Counted from the first letter of the stretch, positions 18,821 through 30,248 are shown. The stretch: 64,000 nt of DNA from Vespula vulgaris (GCF_905475345.1 NC_066602.1:372001-436000), one strand, 5' to 3'. The notes: generated from the letters alone by a model not told the origin. Made by a program: numbers and translations.

Positions 18821-19451
18821 ATGGAAACCATCTGTAGCATTTTAAGCAACACGCTCTCGGTTAGTTAAATCTTAATTGAATTTTATATATCAATAGTTTA
18901 ATATCAACGCATTATACTGTGTTTTATACCATTTTTTGTTCCATTCCACTGTTTTATATATAGTATATTTTATAATATATCATAGAAAGTCGTATAGTTT
19001 GTTATTATAATTTTACACTATATATTACATCGCGCAATTTGTCTTGGATATATTATTGTATAATATTAAACAGAGAAAATAGTATAATTGGGGTTATTTG
19101 TCCGAAAATTTAGTGAAATATTTAGCCAATATGAATATCCCTTGGAACGGTTATAATTGACAATCTCTTTTATTAATTGACGGGTTCTTGCAGAACTGTC
19201 TTTCGATAAATGAATAGTAATGCAGTATTAAGAATAGTAGTATCATTACATTCTGCTTAAAATCAGCTCATATATTTCCTCTTTTATTTACTATTCAAAA
19301 ACAGGTAAAAATTATATAAAGTTAAACTGATATTTCCGTCTATTTCCAGGATATAGTTTTCGATGCGGCGTCACCACATACTTTGCGAACAGTCGATATT
19401 CCTTATATAAACGTCAAGAAGAGTGGACCGAATAATTCAAGGAACCATTAG
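18821..19451 (+). CDS. Candidate spliced 46-aa peptide, P module 2
   Basis: Exon 1 (18821-18859) encodes METICSILSNTLS with one synonymous change from unit 1. Exon 2 (19350-19499) encodes DIVFDAASPHTLRTVDIPYI through NSRNH and ends in TAG at 19449-19451. Donors GTTAGT and GTAAGT and acceptor TTTCCAG are intact. Just after the stop, identity to unit 1 drops to roughly five of six bases, whereas the coding part has about four differences in 141 bases. Confidence 0.42.
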
Positions 19452-20024
19452 AGAGGAACATCAATTGCTACCACGCGCGTTTATTCCTGGCAATTAGCTG
19501 TAAGTAATTTTTTATTTTCTTGATTAGCAGCGAGTCATAATTATAATAATAAGTTTTGTGAAAATTCTGCTTTAAATTTCTAAATTGATCGTATTATATT
19601 CCTATTGTTTTGGGGACATTCCCAAATCATGTTGCATAAACTAGATATCTGTTACACTTGTGATCCTAATGATGCATACCTCGGTGTAATATTACGGAAA
19701 TTTAGTAAAATGTTTGCAATAATATAAAAACACCTTGAAATGTTAATATTGAGCAGTCTCCTTTTTTAATTAATTAGGGTAATTACAAAAGTGTATTTCA
19801 TTCGATCAATAGTGATATGATATTACGGGTTAAAAGTTATCATGAAACACACCTTCTAATATCTTTCATAGTAATAATTTGCTTAATTACGTTTATTCAT
19901 AGAAAGAGATACTACTATTTTCGCTGGATCAGTACATTTTTCACGGTTATCTTAGACAAACACTTAAATAATATTTTTTCTTATACACACGTACGTGAAC
20001 GTAATTTTCTTCATTTTTTTTCAG

Positions 20025-20093
20025 GCGAAAGCGACAGAGCTTCGATGTTTACTCGTCGGAGTAGAAAGGATGACTGATCCGGAAACTGTCTAA
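20025..20093 (+). other. Third exon of the P transcription unit, unit 2
   Basis: Acceptor TTTTTTTCAG, then AKATELRCLLVGVERMTDPE and an earlier stop (TAA at 20091) than in units 1 and 3. AATAAA follows at 20159-20164. Confidence 0.4.
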
Positions 20094-20158
20094 ATCAATC
20101 ATTTTACGACTTTACAGAGAGCGACCGATCGCCATTTCAAAATTCAAGTCTATCGGAA

Positions 20159-20164
20159 AATAAA
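20159..20164 (+). terminator. AATAAA signal, P module 2
   Basis: Same position and context as at 6600. Confidence 0.45.
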
Positions 20165-20518
20165 TTAAAAATAGTTGTTGCTTCGTAGGTGTCCCGTGGG
20201 GCGTTTAACGGAATGTTACTAAAACAGTGGTTTATTTAACTTCTCGTACATCTTTTTCGTTCAAATGGATTTAAAATTACCGAAAGTATTAAGTTTGAAG
20301 TTTTCACCTGTGGAAAGTGAAGACAACCTTCAAATTCATTCAAAGGTTCGTTCATATTGACATTATACGTAGCGACTCAACTCAGATGCAACCACTCTGA
20401 GATTAAAATTAGAAACTGTTGAAACTGTAGGTTAAAATTATTACATGTTCCTTGCGCGTTACGATCTTCGTAATGTTTAAACGTGTTTGTGTTTGTGTGT
20501 GCGTGAGTATATACATAC

Positions 20519-20524
<6 letters not shown>

Positions 20525-20553
<29 letters not shown>

Positions 20554-20575
20554 TGTATGTATGTATGTATGTATG

Positions 20576-20609
<34 letters not shown>

Positions 20610-20656
20610 TGTATGTATGTATGTATGTATGTATGTATGTATGTATGTATGTATGT
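20525..20656. repeat. Long TATG/CATA tetranucleotide microsatellite
   Basis: About 130 bases of (TATG)n with one TATATATG interruption near 20577. It gives chance frames on both strands (YVCM and HTYI repeats), which I do not treat as genes. Units 1 and 3 have other motifs at this site. Confidence 0.95.
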
Positions 20657-20815
20657 AGAGAATCCATCTGCCGTCTGAAAAGAATAATGAAAATTTCATT
20701 CATGCACGTAGCAAATATAAGGAAAAATTTTATATAATTTTTTCGCCAAGCTAACTTTAAACAATATGTAATGATCTTGCAAATTTCTGAGTGAAAATTG
20801 TTTCATCCTGCTCTA

Positions 20816-20968
20816 TTAATAATTACGTCTTACAGGACTGGCTGTATAAAAACAATAATGATCTCGCTGAATAATCAATTGACGCTGATAAATGAAGATA
20901 AGAAAAATTAAAATAAGCTTTATCTTATCGAGAATGTTGTTTAAAATGATATAGACGATATACTCCAT
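20816..20968 (-). pseudogene. Mirror-image first exon, unit 2
   Basis: Minus-strand frame MEYIVYIILNNILDKIKLIL continues to a stop at 20816, diverging from unit 1 after an indel. Convergent TATATAAG lies at 20988-20995, 27 bases before its ATG. Confidence 0.28.
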
Positions 20969-20987
20969 TATCGTGCCTGGGGGGGTG

Positions 20988-20995
20988 CTTATATA
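20988..20995 (-). promoter_or_regulatory. Convergent TATA box, P module 2
   Basis: Same element and seven-C run as at 7315, 2.2 kb from the opposing TATA at 18794. Confidence 0.45.
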
Positions 20996-22002
20996 TCGTT
21001 CCATCTGCTGGAGTACCTAGAACCTGCATGGGTGACTAAGAGACTCAGAATCAACAGCTTGTATTCCTCTTTAAAGAATACAATAAATTCAATGATCAAA
21101 TAAAATTCGTTTGCCATTTATTTTGGCCCCCATTATTTTGCAGATATTAACGAGATGTTATGTCTTCCGCGATAATCTCATCACAATGTTCCGAATAATC
21201 ATGGATAGATACTATCTCAAAGGGGAAATTTCTTTTTAGTTTTAACCTTCTTTTTTCCATTCGATTCCGCTTATCGGTCATTCTCTATACCTCATCTCTC
21301 TCTCTCTTGATTATTTTTGTAAGCATCGTGTTTGGTTTATCTACTTTTCAATGAGGACCGTATGTTTGAGGTACATATTTATTCATATTTATATAATTTT
21401 CGTGAAGAGAACGTCGACATTATCAAGACAAGAAGACTTCCAAAATTGTATTCAAAAGAAAAGATTATCTCAAGGAAGGGCTATCTTCCTACAACATTTA
21501 TAATTTTTACTTTGAGCGCTGTCGACCGTTTAATCGAACGACGATAGTAGGAAAACAATATAATAAATCTATACTATTTTGGGGGAAGTATTACGTAAAT
21601 GTTTATTATATGTACGCTGATGGATATATTTAATCATTCGAGTAAATATTAGAAAAATGCTAAATAAATTTGTCATATTATATTACTAGAAATATTATGA
21701 AATCGTTTCTATACTCGGTTATACGTAATGAGAAATAAACGAATCGAGAAAGATCATATTTTCCGAGGAACGAATTAGTTTGGAGCGTAATATACGAAAT
21801 ATTAGATTACTTGAAATATAATTGGAACATACTTTGAAATTTTCCAGTCATAAATAAATTCTTAGGAAAATGTACTCGTTCGTATGAAAGAACACAATTA
21901 GTCGTGGTACATCGATTTGCAAATTCAATAATGCATTTTTAGGCAATAATAGGTCATTTAAATACTCTGCTAATCGTATTGCCGAATGGTCTGCTTGGTT
22001 CG

Positions 22003-22110
22003 ATGAGAAGAAAACAAATGAAAAAATACCTTTCTTCTTATCAAAATAAGGGTGGAGTTATAGGCACCTACGCCCACAGAACCGCGCACGTATTCCCGTC
22101 CACATGGTAG
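22003..22110 (+). CDS. QMKKYLS frame, R arm of unit 2
   Basis: A 35-residue frame MRRKQMKKYLSSYQNKGGVI ends VFPSTW-TAG. Upstream frames are closed. See the fuller copies at 8143 and 4127. The WD40-like segment after it (22142 on, MERSNTKSF) is decayed. Confidence 0.27.
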   Translation: MRRKQMKKYLSSYQNKGGVIGTYAHRTAHVFPSTW

Positions 22111-22119
22111 CGCTCATGA

Positions 22120-23500
22120 GCGCACACAAAAGCACACGTACATGGAGAGAAGCAATACCAAATCTTTTAATCCGAGGATAATTGACGATACGCATGTAGA
22201 AGGTAATACGTACATGCATTTTCAGTAAGACCCAATCAAAACTTACTAACAAGAGAATTGGCTTTACGCAGCAAATTAATTCGTTCAAATTTCTATATTA
22301 CAGAAAAACGTACATTTAATATTATAAATATTCTTTCAATACATATCGTAACAATTGTAATGAAAAATTTGAAACATTAAACTCAAAATTTTTTCTCTTT
22401 ATGATTAGATGGAATAACTACTCAATTTAAATGGATAAATAACAAGGACACTATGACGTAAATATGGAATTATCATTTTCCGTATAATTTAAAAGTAATC
22501 TCGGGCTAGCATTATTATCTATATAAGAAAAGCAGTGAATCTTTATATCGTTCTCGTGGGATTAAACATGTTAGAAGATAAACTTTCCTCAGATGCATTT
22601 CAATTCCACTTTGATTTACGTTCCATCTGCAACGTCGGACAACCCTTCAACCGCCTATTTGATTCGAATCCCTCTAGCTGAAACTCCCCATCTATGGATC
22701 CTTTCAAAAAGGCATATTCCGTCTAGCCACACCGTTATTCGAACGAGAGAGATTAGGTCGAATTAAAAGAGATTGGTCGAGAAATTCATTTCCTCCCAAC
22801 CCATATTCTTTTCGGCCTTTTCAACCCTTTCGACCGCTTAACAGACCATTTTAATTGATCTGCGTAAAGCGCATTCAAATGAAATACGCAAAAGAGAAGA
22901 TGATATAACGAAAAAAAAAAAAAATGAATATGGGGAAAGATTTTCTCTGAATCCGTATTCCATATTATTGCTTAATAAAGAGAAAGAACTGATAGTATCA
23001 AAAAACACAAAAAAATAGAAATTAATTCTTATTGATAGTCATTTTTAAGCATACAAACAAGAAAAAACTTAATTGTCAATCGTCAACATTCTTTAGTTCA
23101 TTTCAAATTATAAACTGTAAAGAAAAAAAGAAAAGAAAAAAAAAGAGAAAAGTAACATTCCGAATTAAAAGATATTTGTTCAATCATAAAAGAGAAGTTC
23201 ATTTCCCCTTAATTATTTTCATTTTCGACCTTTCCGTCCGTGAAAGCAATTAACGTGCGTAAAACATAATAACAATTTGTATCCAGAGTCCTTTCGGTCG
23301 TTAGCTCTCAACAAATCGATGGCAATTTATCGCGCAAACGTCATCCTACGATTCACATCACATTATATATCAGAATTTTTAAATCACATAATGTATTATA
23401 AAGATCCTTGGTTTATATGAATTCGTAGATATTGAGGAACATATTTCGTTATAAAAAGACAAAAATTGTATTCCTCATTATTTTCTACGAAATCTATGAT
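22120..23500. other. R arm of unit 2
   Basis: Decayed R-arm sequence. A-rich tracts near 22905-22925 and 23110-23150. 23270-23400 matches 52090-52220 directly and 12950-13130 inverted. No gene seen. Confidence 0.5.
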
Positions 23501-23509
23501 TAGTTCTCA

Positions 23510-23659
23510 AGCAATTCTTTTACAACATTTTCATCTCTTTCATCAATGAGCTTCTTCGTTTTCTTGCTAGAAGATATAACTATCACTTCTATCGTTTTCT
23601 TCCGGATTAATATTTATTTTTTCTAACGTATCTATATAAATGTCTTTCTGGAATTCCTC
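23510..23659 (-). pseudogene. Inward EEFQKDIYIDTLEKINI exon, R arm, broken
   Basis: On the minus strand EEFQKDIYIDTLEKININPE is followed by ENDRSDSYIF, a TAG, and then in a shifted frame LIDERDENVVKELLEN-stop. The 52-kb copy has the same ending in a single frame, so this copy has one stop plus one frame change. Confidence 0.4.
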
Positions 23660-23722
23660 TTATCTATTTATATCTTATAGCATGAGTCTTGTAGGTATGT
23701 CTTTGCCGTTCAATTTGCCGTT

Positions 23723-23756
23723 CAACAAAAAAAAAAAAAAAAAAAATAAAAAAAAA
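23723..23756. repeat. Poly-A tract
   Basis: CAACA followed by about thirty A residues with one T. It could be the tail of an inserted transcript, but I see no coding body or target duplication. Confidence 0.7.
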
Positions 23757-23947
23757 TGGATGAATAAATGAAATGGAGATAATCGCAGTTTACGAAATCA
23801 CGGAATGATACATAACAACAATATAATACTTTACTGGTTTTTTGATTAATTAGTCGAGGGATCAATTTATACTACTACAAGCTTTAATAAGAACTCGTTT
23901 CAGGTTTGACAATCTCTCTCCAGTATTATGATCGAATGTTTACTTCA

Positions 23948-24088
23948 TCAAATATCACTATATATACAAGTTCTTCGTACAACCCTCCTTAAGCGGATCA
24001 GAGAAGGGCTCAGACTGTCGTGAAAGCATTTCCCGTGTTCTCCTTTGTGAACTCGATTGATATTCTTTTCGTATAACTTAGTAATTGG
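23948..24088 (-). CDS. Inward frame PITKLYEKNINR, 46 aa, R arm
   Basis: Minus-strand frame PITKLYEKNINRVHKGEHGK continues CFHDSLSPSLIRLRRVVRRT and stops. The copy at 41925-42065 reads PITKLYEKNISRLYEREDGK and has the same length and stop position. The first dozen residues match the F-arm QITKLYEKYISR family, after which the two groups differ. About four of fourteen differences are synonymous. Role unknown. Confidence 0.33.
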   Translation of the reverse strand, partial: PITKLYEKNINRVHKGEHGKCFHDSLSPSLIRLRRVVRRTCIYSDI

Positions 24089-24199
24089 ACGATTTTTTGA
24101 TTTGTTTTATTGTGCCGTTTCAACAGAAAACTTCACAGAAATATGAATTTCTCAAAAAGTTGCGGTGGAAACAGTGGTTCCTCCATAATCATTAAATAA

Positions 24200-24745
24200 C
24201 TCTGAGCTCCTCCCGGAGAAGAAATATGTAAAAGGAAAGAAGGTAATATTACGATAAAAAGATAAATAGGAGAAAAGATTTTATCTGAAACCATATATTT
24301 TATTACTATTGCGTAATAAAGAAAAGGAAGTCTTTGTTAAGCAATAGGTATTTGTTTACACACATTTGCTTGTTAAGCAATAGGTATTTGTTTACAAGGA
24401 TGAAAGGTAATATAAGATACATATGTTATCAAGGAATGCCGAAGTAGAAATACCTTCCGACGAAAAAAAAAATTTTTTCGTCGGAAGTTATATCTACTTC
24501 CTTGTTCTTTGAAAACATTTTCTCCAAATATTACATTCCTTTCTTGTAAACAAATGCATATTGCTCCTGTTATCGAAGAATTCATTTTCGTTATTGCACA
24601 ATGGTAAAAAAACGTATTCGGAGAAAATCTTTTGTCATATTTATGGTTTCCTAATATTACCTTCCCCTCTTTCCCGTATTGTCCCGCCGAGAAAACCGCT
24701 CAGTCATTGGATCGAGGAGTGGTCAAATTACCAAGTTATATGAAA
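24200..24745. repeat. Junction hairpin with perfect core, centre 24470
   Basis: CTTCCGACGAAAAAA (24454-24468) and TTTTTTCGTCGGAAG (24473-24487) are perfectly inverted around a four-base loop. Imperfect inversion continues about 270 bases each way, including TTTGTTTACAAGGATGAAAG against CTTTCTTGTAAACAAA. This is the cleanest R-to-F junction in the window. A 30-base direct repeat (GTTAAGCAATAGGTATTTG) sits in the left arm at 24336-24397. Confidence 0.85.
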
Positions 24746-24897
24746 AGTATATCAGTCGGTTCTACGAAAAAGAAGGACATTCACAATGGTCTGGGGGATT
24801 CACTAAACCACTTAAAGAGAGTGATAACGAATTGTCTGCAATAGTACGCGAGTACGCCCCGTACGAGGTAGCGATATTTGATGGAGTAAACAAGTAA
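24717..24897 (+). CDS. Inward ITKLYEK frame ending DGVNK, 24.8 kb
   Basis: The frame reads SGQITKLYEKYISRFYEKEG, then KPLKESDNELSAIVREYAPY and EVAIFDGVNK-stop. The 43.6-kb copy has the same length and ending; the 52.6-kb copy ends EVVE-stop; the 16.9-kb copy is broken. There is no in-frame ATG close by, so it would be an internal or last exon. Between 24 and 43 kb, third-position changes are slightly more frequent than first or second, weak support for coding. Confidence 0.38.
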
Positions 24898-25095
24898 TCA
24901 TAAAACTGAGCAGATATTTTCGAAGCTAAACTCGCTTCGTATTGAAACTTATAGTGAAATAGATAGTTCCTTGGACTAATAAGCCAGAAAATCTGAAACG
25001 TAATATTCTTTTGGTATATATCGTTTCGTGATTTCGTAATATACAATTTGAGATTATCAACACGTTTATTTACTTCTTTCTTTTTCATTAAGAGA

Positions 25096-25290
25096 ATGGC
25101 AAACTATCCAAACACGAGTGAGTTTCGTGTCATAAGTAGTACCGAAGAGGAATTCCACATAGACATTTATACAGATACGTAACAAAAAATAAATATTATT
25201 AGGGAAGAAAACGAGAAGAGTGATAGTCATTACATCCAACAAAAAAACGGAGATATAATGCGAGGGATCATAAAGTGGAAAGAGAATTGA
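25096..25290 (+). pseudogene. MANYPNTSEFRV frame with a stop, 25.1 kb
   Basis: Same family as 17228, but TAA replaces the Leu codon after IDIYTDT (GATACGTAACAAAAA). The rest remains open behind the stop. Confidence 0.45.
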
Positions 25291-25975
25291 TTCAATATTT
25301 ATCATAGACGTCGTAGAATATTATAAAGAACAAAATTTTAATTTTTTTGCAAAGACATATGATCCTCCATGTTTATAAATTCTCCTGTTAACGGGTATTG
25401 ATCGGGGTTTAACGACCTGCACGTACCGCCTACCTACTCTCGTACTTACCGTCCAGCACCATCATACTAAACGATTTATTATTACCTCTCTCCGTGCACC
25501 TGCGCGCTTACATGCGCGTTTACGTACGCGAGTTCAAGTGGGCGAGAATGAGTGTGCCTGTCTGCGTACATCTCTTCTCTTGATTTGAAAACAAGAAAGG
25601 TATTTTGTCATTAGTTTTCCTCTCACAAAACCAAGCAAACAATTCGATGATAAGATTAGCGGTATAATTCAATTATCTATTTAGCCGTATCATTTAATCT
25701 GGTTAAGTCTTTTGCAGATCCATCTACCACGACTAATTTGATTCTTCTGCATGAACGGGTACATTTTCCTAGAAATTTACTCCCTATCGGAGAAGGCAAA
25801 ACAATGATCCCATTCTACCTCCAGTTATATAATATTTCGCATATCATGGTCCAAATCAATCTGATGCTGAGAAAATAGTCCATTGCTCTGCAGAATATGT
25901 AACCGTGTTATCAAACGATGTATTTTAATAGACGATTGAACTATAGAGCTAATCTCCATTTATCTGCTTGGTCTG

Positions 25976-26125
25976 ATGATAGGAAAACAAATGAAAACAT
26001 ATTTCCCTTATTATCAAGATAAGACAGGAGTCGTACGCATACACTCACACAGGACCAGGCACTCAAACCCGTCCATTCGAACTGGCGCAGATAGGGGCGC
26101 ACCAAAGCACACGCAGATGGAATAA
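25976..26125 (+). CDS. QMKTYF frame, R arm without P module
   Basis: A 49-residue frame MIGKQMKTYFPYYQDKTGVV continues RIHSHRTRHS and ends TQME-stop. It is the QMKKYLS family in a palindrome whose P module has been deleted. The 53.9-kb copy has lost the start. Confidence 0.25.
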   Translation: MIGKQMKTYFPYYQDKTGVVRIHSHRTRHSNPSIRTGADRGAPKHTQME

Positions 26126-26734
26126 TGAAAGGATTAAAACGAAAGTACTTGACGATAAGTACGGGAGAACGTAATAATAATCGGTAATTCGCGCTACGCA
26201 CCAAAGGACTTCGTCCAAATTTCAATGTTTATGAAGATCGCTAATTAAATATTACGAATATTTTTTAATGACATGTCGTGAATATTATGACAAACAATTT
26301 GAAATATAGAATTCAGCATTTTTCCTTTCTTAATCATATCGAACGGTTACCTAATTTAAAGCGATGGGATAACGATGACGTGTCCGTGGACTTTCCATTT
26401 CCCGTATAATTTAAAAATATTTCCCTGTTAACGTTATTACTACAAAAACGGTGAATCTTTTCATCGTCCCTGTATGTTACCTCCCTCAGTTTTATTTCAA
26501 TCCCCCTTTGACCATTGCCCCGACGTAGAACGTCCGACGGCCCTTCGACAAATCTCTCTAAGTACAATCCCACGTGACTTACAGTCAAAGCCGCTTACGT
26601 TTGAATCCTTTGAAAAAGGTAAATCCCTCCCATTTCCTCTTACCGCCGTTCCAAGCTTAATAAAACAATGCCATGTTGGTCTTTCCTGACTTCGTCGGAA
26701 AAACGAATGTTTTTTCTCCTCTTTCCTTTTCCTA

Positions 26735-27600
26735 GGTATTCTCAATCCGATAATGCACGCAATAGCAATAGCTAACTATGTTCCTTCGTTGGTTAGAATT
26801 TTCCGCCGTTTCTTCAACCACTCTTCCGTTATAACGATCCAATGCGCTATAATATAAAAGATGAAATTAATATAGAAAAGTGAATAAGATACGTGACAAG
26901 TTACATATATCTGATTTCTTCGTACCTCATGAATTATAATTCAATATTGAAGTCGATGATAGCTATAATAATGCTCTAGCAAAAGCAACATGCTGCTTTC
27001 ATACACCAGATAATTAGCTTCCTCCTTCACCAACGTGGGTTTCAGATTATTCGCAACATTTGTAATAAATTCGTAAGCATCAGCTTCCTCCAACGTTTTT
27101 ACGATCTGACACATTAAATGACGAATGACATGTAACGCAAGATTCTATGAGAAAATATTGAAATTTTTATTCATATATTATTATTCACCTGCTCTCCTTC
27201 ATCTAGCATCTTGCTTCCCATATCTAATATTCTTCATTACATTAGTTGAAAGATATATGGGTTCTTGATTTATATAAACTGATACAATACCTTAAGGATA
27301 GCTGCAGTTAGGAGACCTAATGTCCCTCTCATCAATAGCAATACTCCGGTAGCCATCATAAAATCTTTGTAAAAATTCAGTAACTGAAATAAAACGTACT
27401 TATGATACAGATTTTATCTCGCACATTATACTTTCTAATAAAAAATTTACATCTTGTTTCCAAAATATCTTACCATTCGATAAACACAGCATTGATTGAT
27501 TGTCCATTTAAATATAAGATTGAACAGGAAAATGTTTTCATTTCGTTATCAGGTTGATGGTCAGATATTTATACTATCCTTGTAAGACATATCACAAGAT
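26735..27600 (-). CDS. Outward exon cluster, unit 3 (EEW, w, z, y, x)
   Basis: Minus-strand order as in unit 1: exon x near 27480-27570 (HQPDNEMKTFSCSILYLNGQ), exon y 27287-27379 (LLNFYKDFMMATGVLLLMRG), exon z 27189-27221 (MGSKMLDEGEQ), 44-base intron, exon w 26941-27144 (NLALHVIRHLMCQIVKTLEE, 68 codons with stop, one codon shorter at ADAYEF and a different C-terminus from unit 1), then near 26846 a TATTATAG acceptor and AHWIVITEEWLKKRRKILTN followed by TAG. All five donor and acceptor sites are present. Substitutions against unit 1 favour first and second codon positions, so current constraint is doubtful. Confidence 0.33.
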
Positions 27601-27713
27601 GTACGGAAGAACAGGAGATGTAAGGTAAATAAGTTTCACTTCCGATGTCTAATGTTTAATTATCAAGTTGAGCGTAGTTGATATTCTCGTATCTTCTCTG
27701 GAAATAATTACAA

Positions 27714-27859
27714 TTCAGATAACAGTCGATTCTGCTCTCACCCAACAATTCATGGCTATTGGAACTGCCTTCGTCTGTGTTTTGTCTTCTGTATCTCTGG
27801 AAATGTTTACAATTCATAGTTTAGTTAAGAGTCATGAGAGATGCTCAATTGTTCATTGA
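27714..27859 (+). pseudogene. VITIQ-type exon with a late stop, unit 3
   Basis: Reads IITIQITVDSALTQQFMAIG and onward to KSHERCSIVH, then TGA where units 1, 44 and 55 have a Leu codon. Confidence 0.3.
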
Positions 27860-28153
27860 AATTGTGCAGTCAGCAAAGGTAAATCGGGTTACGCTCTTTT
27901 AAGGGATATAAAATTTCTTCTACCAGAAGCAACAAAGTAATACTTAGGATGGCATTGATCACGAAAATCAGTTTCATTTCCGTAATATTCTATTGAAATT
28001 TTAGAATAAGTTACATACTAACGTTTACGGATAAATCTACATTATATCGATAAGGAACAAAAGACTAGTGAGAATGAAGAACTTATACCGTTTGGATTGC
28101 TTGTAAGTTTCTTTGAGACGTATGACGCGTAAACACGATTATTTTGCACATAC

Positions 28154-28462
28154 TTGCACATTACTCGTTCAAAAATTTTTGAAAGCATGACCTTCGCATG
28201 CGAGACTCTTCCTCAAATCGTCAGGTCCGAAGACCCAGCTAATTTTCGAGACGTGGCTCGGTGGAAGGGGTTATTACATTCTAAGCCGATCAATCAATAC
28301 CACGTATTACAGGATAGAAAGAGCGGAAATGTCATGGGTCGCGAGGAAGTAAATTTCCGACTAGTTTTCAAATATCTGGACAAATTATTTTCCTTTTTTT
28401 GTATTCGTTCTTTTCTGTCTCTTTCATCCATTGTTTTTCTACAATATACAATTAGAAATTAA
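28154..28462 (+). CDS. Open frame MHITRSKIFES, F arm of unit 3
   Basis: A 102-codon frame starts MHITRSKIFESMTFACETLP, continues QIVRSEDPANF and ends in a hydrophobic FFCIRSFLSLSSIVFLQYT tail. The 45979-46200 copy is open but shorter; units 1 and 4 are closed by TGA. A mirror-arm relative on the minus strand at about 35050-35175 keeps the KG(Y/L)..N..EE pattern. Most differences are non-synonymous. Uncertain as a gene. Confidence 0.25.
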   Translation: MHITRSKIFESMTFACETLPQIVRSEDPANFRDVARWKGLLHSKPINQYHVLQDRKSGNVMGREEVNFRLVFKYLDKLFSFFCIRSFLSLSSIVFLQYTIRN

Positions 28463-28469
28463 CTAAAAA

Positions 28470-29930
28470 ATTTTGACAGCCGCCTTTTAATATTTTTCCG
28501 GTTTTTATCGTTAAAAATATACATCATTCTCGAATCAAGTATTAATTTTGAGTAAGAAAAATTCCATGAAAATTTGTTATACGATATCATCTTTAATTCT
28601 CTTTCTTTATTTATGCTAACGATCTTCTCTCTTTCTTTATTACACGGTACCAAAGAATATGGATTCAGAGAAAATCATTCCCTATATTTGTTTCTTTTTT
28701 CGCGTAATTTATTTGAATGCGCTTTACGCATTTGAATCGAAACATTCTAAACCGCGGTCGAAAGAGGCGAATGGCGAATGATGCGGGGAAACGGATTTCC
28801 ATCCACCAATCCCTTTTAATTCGAGTTACTTTTGCTTTTTTCTGTTAACTACCATATGTAATAATCCAGATTGCATAACAGCATATTGTGATAAACGCTT
28901 TTGCTTCGATTAATTCATCGTGCCCTTATTAATAGGGTATTCAGGGTTAATATTAATTGAAAAGGACTTAATTTTATTCTTGAAATTATCTCATAATAAA
29001 ATGTATTGTGTTTGTTATTATACACATTTTTAATTGCCATCTGTCAAGCGACGGTCAAAAATGTTATATATGCAAACAATATTTTTTTCCCTTTTCTTTT
29101 TTTCATAGTAAAAATGGTATAATCGGCGAAGTGATCAGCATGAGAAGTATATAACCGTCCTTTGAAATTTTCTTTTTTTTGTCACAGTTCATCGTTAGGT
29201 CCGTCATACATTATTTTAAAGCGCGAATTTTAAAAAGTGAAAAGCTGCATATCCATATATACAATGGATTGAGAGCACACATTGAGTTATATGTTATCCG
29301 TCGGTAATATTGTAGTATCTAAGATTATCAACGTCTTTCAAAACTTCTGCAATGCTTCTAGGAAATACCATATATTATCGTGCTGGAATAACTAGCAAGA
29401 TATTTCCTTTTGAAACATCGTCCTCTTCTTTACCTTTCCCGTGATACCTTGTTCAATACCGCGTTCGTCAACTGATCGATATTAAACGGAAAGTGAAAGA
29501 GGAAGACAAAAATTATAATTGCCATAACGACAAACCTTCTCGAGACTCAAATAGTACAGTTTCACTAAGCTACGTTCGAACGGTGGTATGGAGGTAGAGA
29601 AAATATATCTTCAAAGGATCAAAGCTTCGGTAAGAGGATATAATCAATTGCGTTCGGGAAAGATGGTCGTAGGGACATCCGACGGTGCACGCGAATCGTG
29701 GATCAAAGTGGAATTTTTGCTCTAATGAAGGAACGTTCCTTCGTATATAAGAAGATTTCTTCGCGGAATCTTTATGGATTCCATCTTTTTAAATCCTCAG
29801 AAGGATTCAATGCTGTCGGAAAGATAAAATAAAGATCAATAATAATGTTGACAGTGTTTTTCGATTTCGAACTATGTTTATTTTAATGACAATTAGTTAG
29901 AAAATTATACGATATTTATTTCAATGCCAT
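28470..29930. other. F-arm spacer of unit 3
   Basis: Matches 1960-3400 and 56340-57780 with moderate divergence. 29520-29690 is a broken KGSKW segment. No surviving frame. Confidence 0.5.
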
Positions 29931-30074
29931 GAGTGAAATTGGAAAGGATAATCTCGAGACGATTAAGAATGATTCCAAAAAGGAAGATCTGCGAAACATT
30001 TTTGAAGCAGAAGAGGAAGAAAGAGCAGATAGAGGATATGAAGATATCCAAGGTGACTTTAAAGATTATTCATA
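29931..30074 (+). CDS. MSEIG acidic frame, unit 3
   Basis: A diverged copy of the MSEID exon: MSEIGKDNLETIKNDSKKED, then EEEERADRGYEDIQ before a weakened donor (AAG|GTGACT), and a stop at TAA in DYS-stop if read through. It is two codons shorter than unit 1 near residue 8, in frame. Immediately after, the sequence jumps to the RLDG segment, so the intervening 0.5 kb of unit 1 is deleted. Confidence 0.33.
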
Positions 30075-30158
30075 AATACATCTGCGATTTACGACCTTCC
30101 CTACATATCAAGTACTTTCGTTTTAAACGATTCGGTATTATTCCTCTTCATCATTTTC

Positions 30159-30248
30159 CTTCGGCACGCTTGGATGGGCCAGTTCAGGTGGACGGGAACG
30201 TGTGGCGCGGTCCTGTGATCATACCTCTCGTGCCTGATTTTGAAAACA
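30159..30248 (+). CDS. RLDGPVQVDGN segment before a donor, unit 3
   Basis: Reads RLDGPVQVDGNVWRGPVIIP, then LVPDFENMK at AAAG|GTATTT. Units 1 (4252-4339), 2 and 46 keep the same donor and most residues (RLDGAVQVDGNEWLGPVNVT in unit 1). The opposite strand carries the QMKKYLS frame, so only one of the two can be the selected strand. Confidence 0.25.

Larger units (their letters stand above)
24970..27300. repeat. Segmental duplicate D, copy 1
   Basis: Matches 52840-55170 at an offset near 27873 with about 96 percent identity by eye, spanning an F arm, a P-less palindrome centre (about 25870), an R arm and the start of the outward exon cluster. Confidence 0.8.

Noticed and set aside
20377..20737. 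Several 60-110 codon frames of repeated HTYI or YVCM residues
   Set aside because: They are translations of the (TATG)n microsatellite in different frames.
22655..22700. GATTCGAATCCCTC resembling a tRNA T-arm
   Set aside because: No matching acceptor, D or anticodon stems upstream and no A/B box pair at proper spacing.
23700..23760. Poly-A run as the tail of a retrogene or LINE
   Set aside because: No reverse transcriptase, retrogene body or target-site duplication could be seen next to it.
24336..24397. Two tandem 30-base repeats as a CRISPR-like unit
   Set aside because: Only two copies, adjacent, in a eukaryotic context inside a hairpin arm.
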